Positions 1 through 13,128 of a DNA stretch of 64,000 nucleotides are shown piece by piece. A program made the translations under genes and the position numbers. The DNA lies in contig NMRA01000643.1 of assembly GCA_002633005.1 (NCBI GenBank), positions 166,544 to 230,543 on the forward strand. The letters are read 5' to 3'. The stretch comes from Phoronis australis. Lineage: Eukaryota > Phoronida > Phoronidae. The notes beneath the pieces are model-generated. The model saw nothing but the letters and a program-made list of their open reading frames with translations. It had not been told where the DNA came from and did no database searches. Within the stretch, counting starts at the first letter, position 1; the number at the start of each line of letters is the position of its first letter.

Positions 1-1228
1 CCTCAGCTTTGTGTGCCTTTAAAAGCCGTGTGCTGTGCGTCTGTTATTTTACTTTAATTTTGTTGTTATGCGGCTCCAAACCACACCTTCCAGTAAACAT
101 TGTTTGAAAGCAAGTTCATGTATGTCAATGCCTGGAGTAGGCACACTCTGGTGGATTATTCAGTCACTTATTGGCTGATTGTATTTGATTAATTGATTAC
201 TTGATAAATCATTAAGTAGAGTTTTTTCTACCAAAGCTGACACTTTCCCTGTGTTGGTGGGAAATGAACATGGAACGTGGTTTTTTGTCAATGAGAGATT
301 GTCCGAAGTTGTTAAGGCAATGGCTTTACAACTCAGCCACATCTGGTGTACAATCGAGAATTTGCCACGTGCTATCAAAAAAGGTTTTTCGATTGTAAAA
401 TAATACCCTCACAGTTGTTTATTGAGTGTACTGGGAATGGAACAGCCCGAAATGACTTCTTTGTTCAGTTTCATTGCATCCCGATTCCTGCAGTGATTAG
501 CTGTCTAGCTGATGCAATTACTGAGTTGTACCACCCCTGTACCAGTTACCACCTAATTTCTTTTTGCAGTCAATAATGAGCACACAGTCGTAAATCTGGC
601 AGCCTGCTCCTGTCTCTAGTTGAGTCACAATCAGGAGATCCCATAACTGCTTATTAGTCCCAACGAGTCAATTTAATGATAATTTGAATTTTGATTGCTC
701 TCAAGTAGGAGACTTATTTTTTCAGACGTGTTCGTCAGTTTTATATTAGAGCAATTTGTCAGCTGCCCAAAAATCTGGAATTGACAGTTGGCGTGTTGTT
801 ACAATCTACTTTTGGTCTTTCCATTGACACATTTGAATAGCAAGTTCAAAAACTAACTGCTGGTTAAGTGTCACTGGGGCCACTACATGGTTTTTCTTTA
901 TCATCCAGTTGAGTGGCCAATTATTTTACAGTCATAGTCTGACTATTAATATTTAATACAGTAAAAATTCACCAACTGAACATGCCCAACAGGTAAAATG
1001 TCATTTTCTCGTTTTCATAAATACTACCTTGCACCAAGGTAAAGCTGTACAATTTTCAGTTTAAAAAATCTTGGACATTCACAAGAAAATTTTTGAAATG
1101 AAAAGGTCAATTGCAACTATTACATTTTTCCAAACATTTTGAGATTTTACCGTATGATGACCTTGTTGATGATTTATATTTTTTAAAATTTAGTGACACT
1201 TTAAAGTACAATTGAATTGCAAAATTGT
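1..1228. other. No gene recognised
   Basis: AT-rich sequence downstream of the class A GPCR. Open frames such as 346-576 on the plus strand and 160-378 on the minus strand show no family motif, and I treat them as chance frames. The 3' UTR of the minus-strand receptor should lie in the right-hand part, but I could not place a poly(A) site with confidence. Confidence 0.5.
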
Positions 1229-2503
1229 TCAATGCCTGGTGTATTGTTCTTCTCCTTCGCTGTAATAGTAGTGAGCTAAAGGAGATGAGTGGTGGTTGAT
1301 GGGATAGTTTGACTGAACGGGTGGTGGCGGAGGCGGTAGTCGGTGTTCTGGCGAGTTACCATTACACGCCGATGTCCCTGGCAAGGCTGGCTCGTCGAAA
1401 ATACCTTGACCTGCTCGTTCATTTAGTCGAGACGATAACGTGGAACTGTCTCTCATCAGCGTGGCCGAGCTCTCATCTCTACCAGGCAGGTGCGAGTCTC
1501 TCTGGCGGCAGCTTGTTCTGATTCGACAGAACATGCTGAAACTTTTGTCAAAGAACAAGAGAATGACTGGCGAGACTACAGCGTGAGACCAGGCAAGTAG
1601 ACTGAGCAGTCTGTACAGTTCCTTGGACTGTTTGAAGTCTTTGTCAATCAGTGTTAGCATGAACAGGGGATACCAGCACAAAATGAACGCAATCGTTATA
1701 ACGATGTAAATTTTGGCACGGCTTATCGCGACATTCACATTTTCTTTCATCGTCCTCGCTGACAGTCCTTTCGAATATGTGGTTGCCTGGCGAATCAGTT
1801 TTACCACTTGCTCCAGCTTGCTGGACCTCAAGTTACGGTAGTAGTTTATTAAGTAGTAAAAGATCAACAGCAAAGAACATGACACTATTCCTATCCAAAT
1901 GCAGTGGATCACGTAATTCTGTATTCCTCCATAGGCGAATATACAGTTTCCTATGGGACTGTTAAAGGAAAATGTTCCTCCAATGAGGGTTGGTCCAAGG
2001 TGAATGATAACACTGCCGATGTATACCATCAGTATTCCAAAGGTTATGCAGCAGATGGTGCCCTTTGCGTCCTCTCCGCCGATGGCAGTGTCCTTGAACG
2101 TGTATGCCTCAGTGGACACCATTGCCAGCATGTTGAATGTCGACACTGTCACCAAGATCACATAACCTCCTGCCAGCAAGTCGCAGAACCGCGGGGCTTC
2201 CTTCGTCAACAGACTGTTGGCAAACGGGATGCACAAGGCGCTTTTGGCACCATCTATGAGGCACTGATGGATGATGAATGCGTTGGTCATCCGTCGCAGA
2301 TGTTTACAGCACAGGATGATGGCAATTATGACCAGGTTTGAGACGCCACCGAATATGGCCAGAACGTAAAGGTAATACGCCTCTACTTCCATCCACCTGG
2401 TGGCACCTGCAGTCGTTGTGTTAGTGTTGTTACCGATGCCATTTTGGCTTGGTGTCGCTAAAGTCACCATCAAGGTGGTTAGAAATTGTTGATCGTACTC
2501 CAT
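1229..2503 (-). CDS. Class A (rhodopsin-like) GPCR, single coding exon
   Basis: A 424-residue seven-transmembrane receptor, predicted at the plasma membrane and coupled to G proteins; the ligand is not deducible. The N-terminus has an N-glycosylation cluster (NNTNTT, residues 25-30). TM1 is about 42-66 with N56, and TM2 about 74-95 with the conserved Asp at D84. C107 at the top of TM3 can pair with C187 in loop 2. TM6 has the class A signature CWYP (276-279). Two usual motifs are altered: the DRY position at the end of TM3 reads E132-A133-Y134, and the NPxxY position in TM7 reads S311-P312-V-I-L. The roughly 100-residue tail is Ser/Thr-rich with a run of six prolines (390-395) and a His/Tyr-rich end. 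The start is the first in-frame ATG and leaves a normal N-terminus before TM1. The class call is firm. The subfamily is unknown. Confidence 0.85.
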   Translation of the reverse strand: MEYDQQFLTTLMVTLATPSQNGIGNNTNTTTAGATRWMEVEAYYLYVLAIFGGVSNLVIIAIILCCKHLRRMTNAFIIHQCLIDGAKSALCIPFANSLLTKEAPRFCDLLAGGYVILVTVSTFNMLAMVSTEAYTFKDTAIGGEDAKGTICCITFGILMVYIGSVIIHLGPTLIGGTFSFNSPIGNCIFAYGGIQNYVIHCIWIGIVSCSLLLIFYYLINYYRNLRSSKLEQVVKLIRQATTYSKGLSARTMKENVNVAISRAKIYIVITIAFILCWYPLFMLTLIDKDFKQSKELYRLLSLLAWSHAVVSPVILLFFDKSFSMFCRIRTSCRQRDSHLPGRDESSATLMRDSSTLSSRLNERAGQGIFDEPALPGTSACNGNSPEHRLPPPPPPVQSNYPINHHSSPLAHYYYSEGEEQYTRH

Positions 2504-2675
2504 GACTCAGTCAAGATGTCTACATGGGAACATGCGACAACACGTATACAGGTAAAATCCTGGGTTGGTTTAACATGCACATTAATACTTCTGGTCTTAT
2601 CCCATCTTCCCCTGCAGATTGCTACTGTCGTCATTGACTGATAATCTCATCACCTTGGGATTTCATCCTGTAAAG
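2504..2675 (-). promoter_or_regulatory. Possible 5' UTR with splice acceptor and short uORF
   Basis: Read on the minus strand, positions 2675-2668 give CTTTACAG after a pyrimidine-rich stretch, a good 3' splice site. Directly after it comes an ATG at about 2666 that opens an 11-codon frame (MKSQGDEIISQ) ending in TGA, upstream of the receptor ATG at 2503. This would make the receptor a gene with a 5' UTR intron and an intronless coding region. The layout is inferred from sequence signals only. Confidence 0.3.
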
Positions 2676-5600
2676 AAAGCGAATAGGGTTATTCATCAGT
2701 TCTGTTTTTGCTGTTTTGTGTTTCTGTTAGAATTTGTCAGACTTTTCTTTCTGTGAGTTTGATGACGTTCATCATAGGTTGATCATGATTTAACAATTTG
2801 CTTGCATACACTTTTCACATTGGATAGTGGTAGTAAAAGACTTACTCACTCTTTTTTGCTGTAATTTAAAGTGTTTGACGTAACAAATTTTTGCTAGAAG
2901 AATTTTATTTTCTAATATCACAACTTGAGGAAGACACTTGTTTTTTGATCGCATTTAGCATTCCACTGATTGAACTACGAAGTAATTAAAGGTTCCTTCT
3001 GACATTATTCTTGTTTAGTCATCTGATAAAGCCATCACCTTTGTTAGCTGGTGTTTTTGCTAGGAAAAAAACATGCAAGTCAGTTTTCTCTTCAACTTAT
3101 TTTCAAAAGTCATCTTGAATTTCGATTTCCATTAGCATCATCAATACAATACTTAAATCATAGAAATGCAAAAGTTATTTCTTGTTATTTTATAAGTCCA
3201 AAATTAGAAAGTCGTAGCATTTATCATGATCATTTGTTATTGCGTCTTGTGGAGTTCTAACTTTCCAAAAGTAAAATATATCACTATTCCTGATATGAAT
3301 TTAGAATGCACACTAAACTGTTTAAATTCTTTATTTCAATATCCTCTGGCTTTTCACCAGGAACCATTTTGAGGTTGCTTTGCAAGTTGGCATCGATTCT
3401 TTAATTACATGTTTTGAACCCGGAAGATGAATTGAAAACCTCAACAATATGCTTTCAATAATCCTATTATTGATAATCAGTAGTTTTCAACTTGCAAACT
3501 TTTCTGAAACAGGTGGGAGCGCTTTGATAGATGCCACATTTTACAATGCTAACAAGCACTGAATTATCTTTCCACAATGGCAACAGGTAATTACCCATTT
3601 CAGTGCTATCGGAAGGCACCAAAGACTTTTGATTAGTATATTTCAACAGGCATTTTGACCTTTTGAAGGACTTTTTAAGCCATCTGTAGGTAGGCTGGTA
3701 ATCAAAAAGAAATAGAAAATGCACCATGTTCAACGACAATTGCCGGTTAAGTTTTGTTTTTACTAGACTTACCTTTAGCTCAGTGAACTGTAACATCAAT
3801 GCTCCGAGTTACTCGATTCGTGCGTTTTTGGTGATTTATACCCTCGTTTGTTTACAATAGACAAAAATTCATTTCTAGCCAATAGAGAGAAAATAGTCTG
3901 TTGTTTTGCCAGTTACGTAGTACATACGTTACGCAGTCCATACACGGGTGGGGGTCTTTTTGGTTAGTTGTGCTGGTATTGTGCCAATTAATATCTCTTT
4001 GATCTGAGTGCATTAGAAAGTTGATTAATGTTATTAATCAATGAGGTTACATTGTTTTTGTTGATTGCTCGTATAAATTAGCATTGTTCTGGCAACATCA
4101 AAGGCAAACAGTGCTTAGTTTGGGCAATACACTGTTTTTATTTCCCTAATTGCTATTTAATATGTTTCTTATTCTGCCTTATTGTGCCTAATACCCTGCA
4201 GTTTGTAGTCAGTTGGTCTATTCTGTATGTTCATACAATAACACAAGCACCTTCCGCAGGAATTAATGTCAAACTTGTGGAAGGTTCCAAGATGTTGCTC
4301 CGTAATGTTCGTGAAAAATGCTTTGGATATCTATTTTTCAGAAGTGGTTAAATTTGTCATCATCATCATCAAGTATGATTCTTCCTTCTCAAAGATATGT
4401 AACATTCAAGTCTGAATCTCAGTTGGCAATTACAATCAATGTCACATTACTTTTAAGATAAGGTTGATGTAGAAAGGTTTCACAGATAACGATGTCCATT
4501 CAAAAGACACAAGCTCATCAATTAGATTATTCAGAAGCACGTTAAAGTGCCGCTCACAAGTAAAAATTAGTGGAAATAATCATCTCTATTTTAGGCAAAT
4601 CTTTACTAAGAAAGATTTTTTCATTGGAACAGGAATTCATAGGAATTCTGTGCCCGGTTGCATGAAACAGTCCTAAATCTGCTGCGTATTTGTAGGTTTG
4701 TGAAAACTGTCCTTTCCTATGCTGTTTGAGTATAATGACTAACAAATTTTTTGGCTCTGATGCAAATTGAGAGTGAACTCTACTTCTCAATATTATTGAA
4801 AATAAGTTAGCGATCTTTTCATGCCCCTAATTATTTTGATTGAATTAAGGACTCAGTTTTTAGTTATATTATCAGTAGAACAGTGGCAGTAGTAAAATAA
4901 GAGCTCATAATGAAGATAAAATGATTGAAAAAATATTACATCTGTGAGTGAGGAACGAACCAAATGTGCAAAAGATTTAAGGAACTTAGTTGAGTCCCTT
5001 GTTGGGAATGCTTCATGCAACCAGCCACTGAGTTCTACCAACTTTCGGTGAATTATAACCAGAAAAATGACCTACTGGTTTGTTAATTCAATTAAAATTC
5101 CTATTGTTATCTGTATCATGAAACCACTGATACTGATGCATGACTGCGTAGTGTCAGTGTCTGCCAATAGGGGCAACATAACTTGGTATTCATAAATCCA
5201 TTGGGGACACGACCATTTCTGATATTAATCCCTTGTATGTTTTTCTGAAATATGTCTAGAGTTTCAAAGTAGATGGTAACGGCACTAAAGATACAATGAA
5301 CCCTAGTGGGAAATCTTAGAGTTAAATTCTATTGCACGCTTGTAGCACCTCAAATTTCCTGTGTGAGAAAATATAATATGTTTATTGATCGATTTGATGA
5401 AACATGAAGTTGTAATTTGAAAATTCTAGAATCGTTAGTAATTTTGTACATTAAGGGTAATCAGCTTCATTATCTTTTGCGTCATTCTTAATACAGATTT
5501 TTAAGCTCTGGAATAATATTGAGATAAAGGTTATTGTCAACCTTCGTGGATTTTTTTAAAAAGTCAATAGCCACACTTTGCATAAAATTATGGTTTTTCA

Positions 5601-7570
5601 TTGCTCCCCACTATATGTCTTTAAACCCATCATTTATGTGGGAATTTTTTGAAGTATTTAGATGATTTCTATACATGTGGTAAATCTTTATGCACCATTT
5701 TCAGGTCTTTCGATTTTTGAAGCTTTTAGCAGTTTTGAACAACAATTTCTCTTTAGTTTGTAGCTTATGGATATATTTCCCAGATTTTTTTATTTTCCTT
5801 TGATCAAGAGAGAGAGCTACCTTCAATGATAAAAGATTTGTGACGTTGTTCTAAAAAGACTTTGACGGCTGACATCTGTTGTGTGAGGGTGAATAAAAAT
5901 GGGAGTAACAGTTGCCTGGGTATTGTCATTAACTTTGTGTGTAGAACTTTGTTGACAAGGATGTGTTGTTAGCCAAATATCCACAAATCTGCAGATTTTA
6001 ACTCAGTAAAAGTACGCATTTCTGAAAGAAGAAAGGGCGAATAAATTGATTTTCTCTTTTTACCAGTCTGTCATTAACTGGGTCAGGTAACCATGTCTTT
6101 TTAGTAAAACTTAGCAATAAGTAATCGTTATGTTGATAGGAAAACAACTATCAATAACGGTATCAAATTTTATTTGATGTAAATGTTCAAGACGAGATTC
6201 TAAAAGTGCTGCTACAATTTTCTAAAATATCATTTGATTTTTAATGCAGCTTCAGACTTTTTCATGAAAATCTGAAAGTTCTATGGAAAAGTAGAGTATT
6301 TTAAAACAATCCCTGACAAGGTTTTGGAAAACTGCCTAAAGCTTAGTACCTGACAGTTTCAAACATATCCAATCAGCCTTATCTGAGATGTGATGTTTCA
6401 AAGTTAGCCACAAATTTGGATATTTTCCTAGATTCATGCATAACCTTCCGAAAATTTGGCTGAAACACTAAGTCATCTTTAGTTTAATTTTTAGAAATCC
6501 ATGTAAAAAGTAAGAAATGATATTTTTGTAAAAAAATGCCAGTCATGCTATTGTGTAAGATTATATGACTTGAGTTATACTTTTTCTATAATTGAGGATT
6601 CCGAAAGTATATTTATATGGTTAAAAAGGTTGATAATAACATTTTCAGTCACTTGCTTTTAGTAAAAACTATTGGGGGATTCCATGTAAAATGGTTGTGG
6701 GCTCACTATAACTTGGTGACATTTAACACTAGTTTGTGGACATCAGAATTACGATTGCAATGTGCTTTTTGGTGTAAGTATGATGGAGCAACCATTATAC
6801 AAATATAATGAGATTAAGAGTGAGCCTCTAAATTCATTGATCAGAAGTACATAGTCGATAAGCAAATCTTTTGTTGAGGAATGCGCCATCCAATCACACT
6901 GAAACTAAATCTCACCATCCAATTTAACATATAATCCAAATCGGGTTACACATGCCTAAGTTATCTGTGTTGTCACAGAATGTTGACAGGAAGACAGCTA
7001 GCCCACAATGCATTGGGAAAACAACAGCAGCACTGTTCATGAAATCGCTGAAATTGATTACTGAAATTTTATGCATTAATCTGTGATTCTTAATAGCCAC
7101 TGTTAGCTGATATGTAAGGCAAAATTTCTTGTTCGCTGTTGAGACTATTTTTTCAAAAACGGGCTTGTCTAAAAAAGATGAAGCACTGATAATTTACTGC
7201 ACATTGTTATTTTTGCTCCGTTACTTATGTTTTATTTAACAGTTTAATTTTAAACCTTGCTATTCATTCTTTTAAAGTGGAACTTGCACACTAACTCCTT
7301 ATCTTTGTGATTGCTTTGCCAAATTAGTTAGAAACACTACATATAGCCACGATGTGAATAAGAAATAGGTTGAAAATTGCCACATAGTTTTAGAAAGAGT
7401 TGTGGCGAAAATGATCTGCTAGTAAGTATGTGGCGAGGTGCTAGGGAATAATACTACATGATGTGGGCTATATGAACTCATCATTAGTACAAAGGTCACC
7501 TGTTTGTGAATTTTTTGTTTTCACATTTACAAGTTGTCAGTGGATACAGCTGCACTTTGGTTATAATTGT
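2676..7570. other. Long stretch without a recognised gene
   Basis: AT-rich intergenic or intronic DNA. The open frames here (for example 3467-3799 and 4554-4790 on the minus strand) have no recognisable domain or family motif. I see no transposon coding remnant and no conspicuous inverted repeat. Confidence 0.4.
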
Positions 7571-7628
7571 CGTTCAGTTCATAATGTTCAGTTCATAACC
7601 TTCAGTTCATAACGTTCAGTTCATAACG
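7571..7628. repeat. Short tandem repeat, about 15 bp x 4
   Basis: Four consecutive copies of a GTTCAGTTCATAAC-like unit with small changes between copies, a short minisatellite in otherwise unassigned DNA. Confidence 0.8.
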
Positions 7629-10600
7629 CGAAATGTTTGTGATAGAATCTCAGGGGTTACAGGGACTATAAACTTGACACCTTTTATCAGTGATTTCAAT
7701 AGTTTATTACCCATTGGAGCTGTATGGGCAGTAAACATAGTAATTATGCCTGGTCTGGCAATGTGTACAGGTATGAAATCGTATGTTACTGGCCAAACAT
7801 AAGTCTGTGGTTTTCTCAGGAATTTCCACAGACCTACAGATGAGGCGAGGTTTTTCAGGTCGGTCTATCAGGACCAAAACGCAATATGTCCTGCTGTACA
7901 TTAGCATGGGTAGGAACATGCAAATGCACCTATAATGTTATTTACATTCCCACGTGAAAATAACCTCATACAATTCCAGTATTTGTCACAGAAATTTTTA
8001 CTATGAAAAACTCTTCCATTGGGACTTTTAATTTTTCTGGGATTCGGATTTCCATCTAATTATGCAGGATTAATTCTGAGGAAAATTTATTCCTCAGGTG
8101 ATTTTTTTTGTCAATTGAAGTTCCAAGTCAGGCTACTCTATAACTGATGTTATCAGTCTGACAGGTGTCTTTTCAAGGCCTTCCATAGGCACTACAGAAC
8201 TTGCTGGGATTCTCTATTGCATAGGGACACAGTAAATTAGTGGAACTTATTCCTGCGAATTTTTTCGGGATTCTGAAATACACTGGGAAAGTTAATACGA
8301 GTTGAAAGCAGCTGTATGTATTCTGCGATTAGACTGGAAAAATGCGTGCTTGGTGTGTATGTAGACATTACTGAAGCTGTTGCGAGTAGAATAAAGAAGG
8401 TTAATGATTATTAACTACTGCATCAGCAAGACAAATTTTGAGATCTGCAAATACTTTTGATGAATGGCAAAAGTATCCAGGATTGGTTTTAACCTGTAGA
8501 AATACAGTCATCCAGAAAAGTATTTAAGGTTATTTGAGATCCTAGAAAAGTGTCCAAATTTGGCTCTCTTCAGAACATCATATATGAGATGATGAGATTC
8601 TAATGAGACTTTCAAATACTGCACTTTAAACACTGTTCTCCAAAATGCCGTTAGGAATTATAGGTTTCAAATGTTCCACTTTTACATGAGGGGCTATCCA
8701 AACTTGCGACATTTCTTAATTTTTTATCAAAAAAATCTAATGCAGCGTAAAACGAAAAGGAAAGGATAATTGAGAGTTAATCTCGAAGATGAATTTATAA
8801 CTAAAGATATTGGCCATGCTAATGATGCGGTTGCTTTACTACGACTATGCCTCACTTTTTTGCTTAATTTTATCAATGACAGATTGGTATAAAGTAAAAA
8901 TTCAAGTTTTACAAGCTTTCTAATGCTAGAAAATACTTTACCTAGGTTAGATTTTGTAGTTTTGTAGTTGGCCAAATGCACAAATAACCCTACTCTACGG
9001 AGACAGAGATTATCGTTCTTCCAATAGTGAAGTAGGAATATTACTAATCTGCTCCTGCCATATTCAAGAATTATCAGCTCCACTTCCTCGACATTTATCG
9101 AGCTTCTGTCACTTCTGACCATCTGTGGCAATCCTTACATTAACAGATGGTTTGGAAGTGAAAATTACTTTTGAAACTTACCTGTGAAACTTAAGAGTAA
9201 TGTTCTTCAAGGGAAATTTAATTGGTGCTACCATACATGGTGTGAATGAAAGCCTAAAAATTTTTACACAAGGTATGGCCATCTTCCCAGGTTTATAGTC
9301 TATAGCACATTTCACCTACACTAACAGAGCTGCCAAGTCCCAATTGTTCCCTTTTATGCATTGCCATTGATCGCAAATTTCATATACCAGGTGCTGTGTA
9401 TTGTTGGCATTGAAGTGCTTTTCTAGTAGAGGTTCACGCAAAATATAGCTTGGCCAGTTATATTGTTTGAAAAATCAATTTCTCCTCAAACTGTTTGCCC
9501 TGGCCCAAGATGTATGTTAGCATTGGCCAGGCTTGTTGACAGACACCTGTCATGTTAACTTTTCTTTCATAGTATCTATTTTTCCTGATAAGTGTATATC
9601 CGCTTAATATAATGATTAAAGGACACACCTGTGTTAAAGTACTGCTAGATTGTGTGTAAGACTAGACATTTATTTCTCAGCATGATATAGAGGTCATTAC
9701 TGAATTTAATTTTTTTATACTTAATATTATGCGAAATTCCATTTTGTCATCGCAAAATAATAGCTGAGGTTTAACACTGTCGACAATGCCAACATGTTGG
9801 AAACCAGAAGTTCATGACAGTGACTAAAGTCACCTTCAAAAATATTACACAATAATTTGAAGGTGCTTGCAGTTATGAAGTTGAGTCTTGTTGAGTAAGG
9901 TGATGAGTGAACTGAGTTGAGTTTTAGATTATCTGACGAATGTTCCATGTTCCGCTAGTAACTAAAGGCATAACAGATGTCTGGATACCTTTTACTGAAA
10001 TGTGTAAATACTGCCATGATTGCAAATTGCTGTGAATTCCATACATTTCCATTGTCACTAAACATCAGTGTCTGTGTTTCAATTATGACCACATGTTGAT
10101 AAAATGTTCAAATAAAATAGAGTATAAATTGTGCTTTTTTACTCCAGCATGACACAACAATATCACTAGCTTTCAAGCCTGTGTGCAGCCTCCTCCTCAG
10201 GTCAGTAAAGAAACAACAGTAATTACAGACGGGCATGGAGTAAAAGGGAGTCGTCATCTTATTTTATGTTCATGTTACCTCTATAGCTTTATGCTGTTAT
10301 ATTTTATTTACTCAGATCACATGAAACGCGAAGGTTGTGAAAATCAATAAAATTATACTGATGTTGGGTTATTTTTAGCGCATTGAAACTGAAGTTTGTG
10401 GATTATGGTATTCCATAGGATCAAATCTTGAAACCTTTGCTAACTTATTTCCACCAAAATTTTAAGTATTTTAAGATATTTTTATGGTCCTTTATAACTG
10501 TGTGCTCAAATTATATTTTTATGAAACCGCTGAAACTTTTTAAAGCATCAGTGAAGATAAAACATTTCAGCCAATACTGTTAAAATAGCAGTGTGTTAAC

Positions 10601-10989
10601 ATACAGTTATTGTGAATTTCCGGTTTCAGACAAAAATGGTCTTTCGTTTTTCAAAACTTTGAGAGTAGCTGTGGTTCAAAACTTGGACATTGAAAAACTT
10701 TGATTTCGTGCTGCATATGTGTCATGGAAAAAATGCTGAGATAAGATTTTACATGTCGGACAAGTTGGTGACATTGTACTGTAACCTTTATTGTGTGTGA
10801 TTTTAAGAATACAATTTCTCTATCTTAAGAACAGCAGAATAGTACAGATGATAAAAAGATGTCATTTTGACTGTTTTAACTCTGGTGGGACATTTTGTCT
10901 ACTTTCATACATGTATACACAGTTGATTTGTCATAATTTTATTAAGTGATCAAATATTGATATGCGTTTCCAATATACTGGCGTGACTC
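7629..10989. other. Long stretch without a recognised gene
   Basis: AT-rich DNA. The longest open frame is 134 codons on the minus strand (8727-9131). It has no recognisable family motif, so I leave it uncalled. No repeat of note was seen. Confidence 0.4.
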
Positions 10990-11672
10990 TAAAGGCCCTT
11001 TCCTAAACAGTAAATTCTGCTGTTATTGAAGCTTCCATGTTAAACTGTGGTTAACCACGAAGTTAAGCGTTTGTGTTCCCATCAGCTTCGGAGTTAGTTA
11101 GGAAACTGGTTCAGCGAAGTTATCGCAAGGCAGTGCTGGTGTGACCTTCGGTCATATGTCTTGCTGTTTTTGGCATTACCATCATAGCAAGGATGTCTCT
11201 CTTTCCTCAAGTGGACACTAAAATTTCAACTTAACAAGGCAGCCAATGGTTGCCATGTTGTGACGATGAGAATATACTAGATGACAAGTATTAAAAAATA
11301 ACTTGAAGATGCTAACAGTTGGTCCAAACAAAGGAAGTATGGCATATTATGGGAACTCTTTGCATAAACTAAACGTTCAGAATCCAGCAAATACGTGGAT
11401 AAATTGATACAGAAGGCTTAGGCTGCCAAAATAATAAATATTGGAACAAAATATTAACCAGTTACCGCGCACTGCTTGCAAACACAGTGACCCCTGTCAT
11501 AACTCCAATGGTATCAAAGTTAAGTGTTCCCATGGTAGCGAAACATCAACACTTCGCTGTTAAATCCACCTGTTATTTCTGAATTTAACTCGCATTGTTA
11601 ACTTCATTTCAAGACTGAAGTTAGAAGTTCCCAATGACCAAAGCTTTTACGAGTAATTGGAAAGGCCTTTTA
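10990..11672. mobile_element. Possible MITE-like element with imperfect terminal inverted repeats
   Basis: The left end TAAAGGCCCTTTCCTAA (10990-11006) is roughly the inverse of TTGGAAAGGCCTTTTAA at 11656-11672, and AAGTTAAG...GTTCCCAT-type words recur inside. There is no coding capacity. The terminal match is imperfect and no target duplication is clear, so the call is tentative. The right half is also present in the second copy of the neighbouring tandem duplication (near 13570). Confidence 0.3.
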
Positions 11673-13127
11673 ATATTCATATTCCTGTATTTATTTTCCC
11701 AACCTTACCTGTGGCAGGGATGTTACAGTAAGTAGCAGGGCTGCTCTATGTATCTTATCAACATTAACCTGTTCTGTCCAATTCTTTATTGAACATTAGC
11801 TCTAAGTAGCTTAGTGGTGTCTGGTATTAATTTGTATTACATGTTCATTCAGATAACTATCCCTTTAGTAGACTGCATATTGACTTTCAGCTGGTAAATA
11901 TTGTTACTGGCTGCGTTTTATCCACTAGTTCGTCTAGTTGCTTTGGAATCGGATTAATCCCGAAATCTTACCTTAAAGAATTAGATTCGATCTATTCTTA
12001 ACTTAGAATTGCCTTCTAATGAATTAAAAACACTATGCAGCGTCATTTTGGATGTCAAGTTCAGTAGATAGTGTATCGGATTGCTCAACTACAGATAGTC
12101 TCTCTAGAACAACTGTTCAAATTTTTTTTGCGATTTTAAAATGTATGTGCATTGCATTTTTCTGCGTTCTGTTTTTTATTGTCAAGCGTAAAGTTTTGGC
12201 GAGTGCAAGACTCCGGCTTCTATGAAAATATACCACCAGCACCACCGACTTGTCTTCTGGCGTAGGAATAATCAAATGCATTGGAATTAATTAATCAAAA
12301 ATTACTGTGTCTGCCTGACTGGAGAATCCCCATTAAGAAACCCTCTGCGTAATAACGTGGGAAATGGTTCTAGTGCATTCCTTTATTGATTTGTTTTCTC
12401 ATTTCCAATAGTGTATGGACATTGGTCCTCTCATATCTGTGTTCACATCGTTTACCAATCTCCCTCATATTTAGATTTTTTCTGTTTTTCCTTGAACTTA
12501 CTCGCTTTGAGATTTACAGCATTTTTTATCTTGGCTAAAGAGTTTCAAATCAATATCAGTTTTAATTATTTCTCCTGTCCAAGAGAAGGCCCTTTTGTTG
12601 ATGTTTGTGAAGCGTTTGGCACAGAATCGTCTGAGCTTTATGTTTATAGTTATTTCATGGCAATATGAATTTTTTCTCCAGACTCAAAGCTTTGTCTTGG
12701 CATTTCTGGTTAAATGAACAGATTTGAAGTATATTATTCAGAGCAAAGGTTTTCTCAAATGAAGTGCACTCCAACTTTTTTACTGACAATATAGTGTAAA
12801 TATTTGACTTTGGGAAGGAAACCTTTGCATTACCATGAGTCTTACGCATTATGTGCAGAATCGAATGATAAGATAATTAACATATTGTGTTTGGTACTCT
12901 AAACTAAATCAGTAGACGCCAGGGGTTTGTTAAAGAAAACGCGCTGCTGAAAAACATTTGTTAATAGCAAAGAATTTCAAATTCTGCTCGGCCTTTTCTT
13001 AAATATAAATGCATTAAACAAGAAAGTGCCTGACTAGATCTCATTTACACGGTACTAGTTGACATGGAACAACCTACTTGGAACAAATTGACGCCACTGT
13101 GACAACTTTTGTCACTCCTTTCTGAGG
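11253..13127. repeat. Tandem duplication of about 1.9 kb, copy 1
   Basis: This segment, from CCATGTTGTGACGATGAG to TCACTCCTTTCTGAGG, is repeated almost base for base at 13129-15027. A single N at 13128 joins the two copies. A 64-codon frame on the minus strand (12655-12849) is identical in both copies, but it looks like a chance frame. The head-to-tail arrangement at an N suggests two haplotypes laid end to end in the assembly, though a true recent tandem duplication is possible. Confidence 0.9.
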
Positions 13128-13128
13128 N
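13128..13128. other. Assembly gap/join (single N)
   Basis: A lone N sits exactly between two near-identical tandem copies, which suggests a gap closed by placeholder. Confidence 0.9.

Noticed and set aside
1904-2341. 145-codon plus-strand frame across the class A receptor
   Set aside because: It is antisense to the receptor coding region and has no domain of its own. Similar antisense frames over receptors A, B and C (for example 31720-32016 and 47559-47900) were dropped for the same reason.
3467-3799. 110-codon open frame on the minus strand
   Set aside because: Composition matches surrounding non-coding DNA and no motif is visible.
8727-9131. 134-codon open frame on the minus strand
   Set aside because: No recognisable domain, no paralogue in the window, and AT-rich composition like its surroundings; a chance frame is more likely.
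12655-12849. Identical 64-codon frame in both 1.9-kb copies (also 14555-14749)
   Set aside because: Identity follows from the duplication itself and is not evidence of coding constraint.
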